A stretch of DNA of 10,320 nucleotides from Clostridiales bacterium. Lineage in GTDB: Bacteria; Bacillota; Clostridia; Oscillospirales; Oscillospiraceae. The notes beneath the pieces are model-generated. The model had not been told where the DNA came from. It did no database searches and saw only the letters and a program-made list of their open reading frames with translations. The translations under genes were made by a program, and so were the position numbers. Numbering within the stretch: position 1 is the stretch's first letter; each line of letters starts with the position of its first letter. Positions 6,813 through 10,320 of the stretch are shown here, in pieces. The DNA lies in assembly GCA_021205375.1 (NCBI GenBank), contig JAJPXR010000184.1:1-10320 (forward strand), in the 5' to 3' direction.

Positions 6813-6843
6813 CGCTCCGGGCGTGACCCCTTCGGAGCGCCCG
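6813..6843 (+). promoter_or_regulatory. Two competing hairpins just before the FAD oxidoreductase ribosome binding site
   Basis: Hairpin A pairs CGCTCCG (6813-6819) with CGGAGCG (6833-6839). Hairpin B pairs CGGGCG (6818-6823) with CGCCCG (6838-6843). They share bases in both arms, so only one can form fully. Hairpin B ends 1 nt before the GGAGG at 6845-6849 and could limit ribosome access, while A leaves it free. It matches no riboswitch class I know. In GC-rich DNA such pairings can arise by chance. Confidence 0.4.
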
Positions 6844-6856
6844 TGGAGGAAACCAA

Positions 6857-8254
6857 ATGAACGAAACCACCCGTTACGACGTTATCATCATCGGCTGCGG
6901 CGAGGCCGGGGCCTTCGCCGGTTACGAGCTGAAAAAGCTCCGCCCGGAGCTGCGCGTCCTGGTGCTGGACCAGGGCGAAGACATCTACTCCCGCCGCTGC
7001 CCCATTGTGGCCGGGAAGGTGGACCGGTGCATCAACTGCCCCGTCTGCGCGACCATGTGCGGCTTCGGCGGAGCCGGGGCCTTTTCCGACGGCAAATTCA
7101 ACTTCACCACCGCCTTCGGCGGCTGGCTGACAGACTATATGCCCGCCGGGGAGGTCATGGACCTCATCCGCTATGTGGACAAAGTCAACGTGCAGTTCGG
7201 CGCGACGACAGAGTGCTTCTCCACCGACAGCCCGGCAGCCCGCGCTCTGGAAAAACGGGCGCTGGAGCACGACCTGCACCTGCTTCAGGCCCAGTGCAAG
7301 CACCTGGGAACGGAAAACAATCTGAAAATCCTGGAGCGGCTGTACGAATACCTGCGCCAGCAGCACATCGATTTCCGGTTCCGCACCGCCGTGAAGCACA
7401 TCGACCCTGAGGGGGAGGGCTACCGCCTGACCCTGGCCAGCGGCGAGACGCTGGACTGCGCCGTCCTCATCGCCGCGCCGGGACGCTCCGGGGCGGAGTG
7501 GTTCGCCGGGGAGTGCAAGCGGCTGGGCATCCACCTCATCAACAACCAGGTGGACATCGGCGTGCGGGTGGAGCTGCCCGCCAAGGTGTTCGAGCATATC
7601 ACCGATGTGGTCTATGAATCCAAGCTGGTCTACCGGACCAAGCAGTACGGGGACAGCGTGCGCACCTTCTGCATGAACCCCTACGGCCATGTGGTGGCGG
7701 AAAACGTAGAGGGCATCAACACCGTCAACGGCCATAGCTACTCCGACCCGGCCCTCCGCAGCGAGAACACCAACTTCGCCCTGCTGGTCAGCAACAAGTT
7801 CACCGAGCCTTTCAACGAACCCTATCGCTATGGCAAGCACATCGCCTCCCTGAGCAATATGCTGGCGGGCGGCGTGCTGGTGCAGCGGTTTGGCGACTTG
7901 GTCAAGGGCATCCGCACCAACGCCCACCGGCTGAGCCAGTCTTACACCCGGCCCACCCTGACCGCCGCCGTTCCCGGCGACCTGTCCCTGGCCCTACCCA
8001 AGCGACAGTTGGACGACATCATCGAAATGATCTACGCCCTGGACAAGCTGGCCCCCGGTACCGCTAACTATGACACCCTGCTTTACGGCGCGGAGGTCAA
8101 GTTCTACTCCAGCCGTATCGAGCTTTCCAACGATCTGGAGACCCCTATGCACAACTTCTTCGCCATCGGCGACGGCGCCGGCACCACCAGAGGGCTGGCC
8201 CAGGCCGGAGCCTCCGGCATCAAGGTGGCGCGGGTCGTGGCAGATAGATTGTAA
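6857..8254 (+). CDS. FAD-dependent oxidoreductase of the COG2509 type
   Basis: The product is 465 aa and cytoplasmic, with no signal or membrane segment. An N-terminal Rossmann FAD site, YDVIIIGCGEAGAFAGYEL (7-25), has GxGxxG, with the acidic end of strand two at D38. Next comes a cysteine-rich stretch, C48 and then C58-x2-C61-x2-C64-x3-C68, running into GFGGAGAFSDGKFN (69-82), which I associate with the uncharacterised COG2509 dehydrogenases. The C-terminal FFAIGDGAGTTRGLAQAGAS (about 433-452) is the second FAD contact. Its substrate is not known. The CxxCxxCxxxC spacing equals that of ferredoxin clusters, but whether a cluster binds is inference. The ATG at 6857 has GGAGG 7 nt upstream. It leads a likely two-gene unit with tdk, which begins 33 nt after its stop. 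Confidence 0.85.
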   Translation: MNETTRYDVIIIGCGEAGAFAGYELKKLRPELRVLVLDQGEDIYSRRCPIVAGKVDRCINCPVCATMCGFGGAGAFSDGKFNFTTAFGGWLTDYMPAGEVMDLIRYVDKVNVQFGATTECFSTDSPAARALEKRALEHDLHLLQAQCKHLGTENNLKILERLYEYLRQQHIDFRFRTAVKHIDPEGEGYRLTLASGETLDCAVLIAAPGRSGAEWFAGECKRLGIHLINNQVDIGVRVELPAKVFEHITDVVYESKLVYRTKQYGDSVRTFCMNPYGHVVAENVEGINTVNGHSYSDPALRSENTNFALLVSNKFTEPFNEPYRYGKHIASLSNMLAGGVLVQRFGDLVKGIRTNAHRLSQSYTRPTLTAAVPGDLSLALPKRQLDDIIEMIYALDKLAPGTANYDTLLYGAEVKFYSSRIELSNDLETPMHNFFAIGDGAGTTRGLAQAGASGIKVARVVADRL

Positions 8255-8287
8255 AGGCTTAGAGAGAGGCTTTAAGGAGGATTTTAC

Positions 8288-8872
8288 TTGGCAAAGCTGT
8301 ATTTCAAATACGGAGCCATGGGCAGCTCCAAAACTGCCATGGCTCTCATCACCAAGTACAACTATGAAGAGCGGGGGATGCGGGTGCTGCTGCTGAAACC
8401 GGCGGCGGACATCCGGGACGGCGTCACCACCGTCCAGTCCCGCGTGGGCCTCAGCGCCCAGGCGGAGACCGTCTCCCCAGAGGACGACATTCTGGCCATC
8501 CACCGGGACCACGCCCCGGTGGACGTCATCATCGTGGACGAGTGCCAGTTCCTGACAGAGGCCCAAATCGACCAGCTCCGGGAGCTGGTGGACCTGGAGG
8601 ACCTGCCGGTGCTGTGCTTCGGCCTGCGGACCGACTTCCAGACCCGGCTGTTCCCCGGCAGCCGCCGCCTGTTCGAGCTGGCAGACTCCATCACGGAGAT
8701 CAAGACCATCTGCCACTGCGGGGCCAAGGCCACGGTGAACGCCCGGCTGGACGACCAGGGCTATATCATCACCGAGGGCCAGCAGGTGGAGCTGGGCGGC
8801 AACGAGCGGTACATCGCCATGTGTCATAAATGCTGGAAAATTTTTATCAGCGAACACAAAAAGGCCCGCTGA
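8288..8872 (+). CDS. tdk: Thymidine kinase (type II, Tdk)
   Basis: The product is 194 aa, standard for the tetrameric bacterial type II enzyme that phosphorylates thymidine or deoxyuridine with ATP for salvage. The P-loop is YGAMGSSKTAMAL (8-20), Walker B with the catalytic acid is IIVDECQF (81-88, E85), and FGLRTDF (111-117) matches the conserved segment after it. The structural zinc site is C142 and C144 (ICHCGAKATVNAR) with C179 and C182 (YIAMCHKCW). The P-loop has SSKT where the classic form has SGKT; the family tolerates this in some Clostridia as far as I recall. The start is TTG at 8288, set by AAGGAGG (8274-8280) 7 nt upstream and by the family N-terminus; there is no ATG near. No clear terminator follows. 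Confidence 0.94.
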   Translation: MAKLYFKYGAMGSSKTAMALITKYNYEERGMRVLLLKPAADIRDGVTTVQSRVGLSAQAETVSPEDDILAIHRDHAPVDVIIVDECQFLTEAQIDQLRELVDLEDLPVLCFGLRTDFQTRLFPGSRRLFELADSITEIKTICHCGAKATVNARLDDQGYIITEGQQVELGGNERYIAMCHKCWKIFISEHKKAR

Positions 8873-8947
8873 CCGTCCGATTTCTGTAACTGTCCTTTTC
8901 TGGCAGAGGACGAACCGGAAAAAATCTGAAATCCACCAAACTTTTTG

Positions 8948-8975
8948 TTGCTTTTCTGTGAAAAGCGTGTAAAAT
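8948..8975 (+). promoter_or_regulatory. Candidate promoter for the BMP lipoprotein gene
   Basis: The -10 TAAAAT (8970-8975) matches the consensus at 5 of 6 positions. A weak -35 TTGCTT (8948-8953) lies 16 bp upstream, in an AT-rich patch that stands out from the GC-rich genes on both sides. Transcription would begin near 8982, exactly at the base of the leader hairpin. Confidence 0.55.
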
Positions 8976-8982
8976 GAAAGTT

Positions 8983-9007
8983 GGAACCGGCTGTACAGGG
9001 CGGTTCC
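8983..9007 (+). promoter_or_regulatory. Leader hairpin of the BMP lipoprotein mRNA
   Basis: GGAACCG (8983-8989) pairs perfectly with CGGTTCC (9001-9007). The 11-nt loop contains the palindrome CTGTACAG (8991-8998). It lies between the predicted start of transcription and the AGGAGG at 9029-9034, leaving the ribosome site single-stranded. A 5' mRNA stabiliser is the simplest role; a protein-binding operator is the alternative. Confidence 0.5.
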
Positions 9008-9041
9008 GCCAAATCAAAAATACTACTTAGGAGGAAAAAAC

Positions 9042-10217
9042 ATGAAAAAGCTCATCGCGCTGTTTATGGCCATGGCTATGGTGTTCTCCCTGGCCGCCTG
9101 CGGCAGCAGCTCCAGCAGCTCTGACGCCGACACCACCAGCGACACCAGCGCCGCCGCGGACACTGCCGACGACACCACCGCTACCAACACCGACTACCGT
9201 GTTGCCATGATCACCGACTACGGCGACATCACCGACCAGTCCTTCAACCAGACCACCTATGAGGCCTGCAAGGAGTACTGCGCCGACAACGGCCTGGACT
9301 TCATCTACTACAAGCCCGACTCCGACTCCGACGCTGACCGTGTCGCCATGGTCGAGAAGGCCGTTGACGAGGGTTACAACGTGGTCGTGATGCCCGGCTA
9401 CGCCTTCGCCCCCACCATCGAGGCCACCGCTGAGGATTATTCCGACATCACCTTCATCGCCCTGGACGTCAGCTCCAGCGACTTCAGCGAAGGCTATGAG
9501 CTGCCCTCCAACGTCTACTGCGCCGTCTACCAGGAAGAGCTGGCCGGTTACATGGCCGGTGTCGCCGCTGTCAAGCTGGGCTACACCCATCTGGGCTTCC
9601 TGGGCGGCATGGCTGTCCCCGCTGTTATCCGCTATGGCTACGGCTTCGTGCAGGGCGTTGACGCTGCCGCTGCCGAGCTGGGCGTTGACGTGACCGTGGA
9701 GTACGTTTACGGCAACCAGTTCTCCGGCGACTCCGACATCACCGCTTACATGGATAGCTGGTATCAGAACCTGGGCGTCGAAGTGGTCTTTGCCTGCGGC
9801 GGCTCCATCTACACCTCCGCCTGTGAGTCCGCCGCCAAGGTGGACGGCAAGGTCATCGGCGTGGACACCGACCAGGCTGAGCTGATCGACGGCACCTATG
9901 GCGAGGGCATGACCGTTACCTCCGCCATGAAGGGCCTGGCCACCACCGTTAAGGATATGCTGGACGAAGTCGTGGCCGGCAACTTTGCTGAGTACGGCGG
10001 CCAGATCGCCACTTTGGGCCTGGTTTCCGGCGACGACGTGGAAGCCAACTATGTCCAGCTTCCCACCGCCTCCACTCAGTGGTCCGACGGCTTCACCGAG
10101 GACGACTATGCGGCCCTGGTCGCCGATATGTATGACGGCACCATCACCGTCTCCAACGACACCACCACCGAGCCTGAGGTTTCCATCTCCGTCAACTACT
10201 ACGGCAACATCAAGTAA
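9042..10217 (+). CDS. BMP-family lipoprotein, ABC transporter substrate-binding protein (probably nucleoside)
   Basis: The product is 391 aa. Residues 1-20 form a lipoprotein signal peptide with lipobox LAAC, so C20 would be lipidated and the protein held on the outer face of the membrane. Residues 21-50 are a Ser/Asp/Thr/Ala linker. The mature domain begins YRVAMITDYGDITDQSFNQ (52-70), the BMP/PnrA purine-nucleoside binding signature, and continues with VVVMPGYAFAP (114-124) and LGFLGGMAVPAVIRYGYGF (184-202). The ligand is inferred from PnrA-type relatives. The ATG at 9042 has AGGAGG 7 nt upstream. Codons are more uniform, with more GCT, GTT and GAC than in neighbouring genes, which fits high expression. 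The ATPase and permease partners are not between this gene and the window end, and a strong terminator follows at once. Confidence 0.9.
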   Translation: MKKLIALFMAMAMVFSLAACGSSSSSSDADTTSDTSAAADTADDTTATNTDYRVAMITDYGDITDQSFNQTTYEACKEYCADNGLDFIYYKPDSDSDADRVAMVEKAVDEGYNVVVMPGYAFAPTIEATAEDYSDITFIALDVSSSDFSEGYELPSNVYCAVYQEELAGYMAGVAAVKLGYTHLGFLGGMAVPAVIRYGYGFVQGVDAAAAELGVDVTVEYVYGNQFSGDSDITAYMDSWYQNLGVEVVFACGGSIYTSACESAAKVDGKVIGVDTDQAELIDGTYGEGMTVTSAMKGLATTVKDMLDEVVAGNFAEYGGQIATLGLVSGDDVEANYVQLPTASTQWSDGFTEDDYAALVADMYDGTITVSNDTTTEPEVSISVNYYGNIK

Positions 10218-10230
10218 TTGCAATTTCTCC

Positions 10231-10264
10231 GAGGCAGGGGCGTTTTCGCCCCTGTCTCTTTTTT
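10231..10264 (+). terminator. Rho-independent terminator of the BMP lipoprotein gene
   Basis: A 12-bp stem GAGGCAGGGGCG (10231-10242) / CGCCCCTGTCTC (10247-10258), with one G-T wobble, has a TTTT loop and is followed at once by six Ts (10259-10264). It begins 13 nt past the stop codon. This is the clearest terminator in the window. Confidence 0.95.
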
Positions 10265-10274
10265 CTGTTGGTTC

Positions 10275-10314
10275 TATAATAAATGTTGGGGTCAGGTAAA
10301 GCACCTGGCCCCAA
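10275..10314 (+). promoter_or_regulatory. TATAAT box followed by a long hairpin
   Basis: A perfect TATAAT (10275-10280) lies just after the terminator, but no good -35 is found 16-18 bp upstream. Six nt further on, TTGGGGTCAGGT (10286-10297) pairs with ACCTGGCCCCAA (10303-10314), a 12-bp stem with one wobble and an AAAGC loop. A transcript from this box would begin with the hairpin. It could be the start of the next unit's leader, a second processing hairpin, or a dispersed repeat cut by the window edge. Confidence 0.4.
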
Positions 10315-10320
10315 ATTCAT

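Noticed and set aside
6563..7927. Minus-strand open frame crossing the recQ end and the FAD oxidoreductase gene
   Set aside because: It runs through the repeat-bearing spacer and across two real genes with no start signal; antisense artefact.
9027..10304. Minus-strand open frame covering the whole BMP gene, with Gly/Val/Asp repeats
   Set aside because: The repetitive Gly-Val-Asp composition is the reverse complement of the acidic, Ala/Thr-rich lipoprotein codons. It begins inside the terminator and hairpin region.

Overview
The window reads as a high-GC Firmicute, most likely a gut Clostridia of the Oscillospiraceae type (Flavonifractor, Pseudoflavonifractor and Oscillibacter relatives). This is inferred from the strong GC bias in third codon positions, the AGGAGG-type ribosome binding sites, the zapA/U32 pair, the protein families present and the CCTCCCC/GGGGAGG palindromic repeats between genes. 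No phylogenetic test was possible. The window holds eight confident protein genes, no RNA gene, no CRISPR array and no transposase.

Left part (1-3042). A zapA / U32-peptidase pair runs leftward, with the two genes 4 nt apart. The U32 protein is the long RlhA-like (DUF3656-type) form, probably an RNA-hydroxylation factor rather than a protease. A short divergent intergenic region carries back-to-back sigma70-type promoters, one for zapA and one for a PaaI-type hotdog thioesterase. A palindromic repeat sits at the left edge (1-57).

Middle part (3043-6856). A repeat-rich spacer holds a second copy of the left-edge repeat, with 83 nt in its apical loop, and a heptad tandem repeat. A TetR regulator follows, then larB (nickel-pincer cofactor synthesis), whose stop overlaps the GTG start of recQ (DNA helicase). 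Downstream of recQ another spacer carries the same heptad repeat in the opposite orientation, a candidate promoter and alternative hairpins. The tetR-larB-recQ block is therefore bracketed by inverted copies of a short repeat.

Right part (6857-10320). A COG2509-like FAD-dependent oxidoreductase with a ferredoxin-like cysteine motif is followed after 33 nt by tdk (thymidine kinase, TTG start). A strongly signalled BMP-family lipoprotein gene, probably a nucleoside-binding ABC transporter component, has its own promoter, a leader hairpin and a textbook terminator. After the terminator a TATAAT box and another long hairpin mark the beginning of whatever lies beyond the window. tdk and the BMP lipoprotein could both serve nucleoside salvage, but they appear to be separate transcription units.

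No clearly new multi-gene system is visible. The items most worth following up are the nested intergenic repeats, the inverted heptad repeats around tetR-larB-recQ, the larB-recQ translational coupling without other lar genes in the window, and the possible Fe-S site in the flavoprotein.
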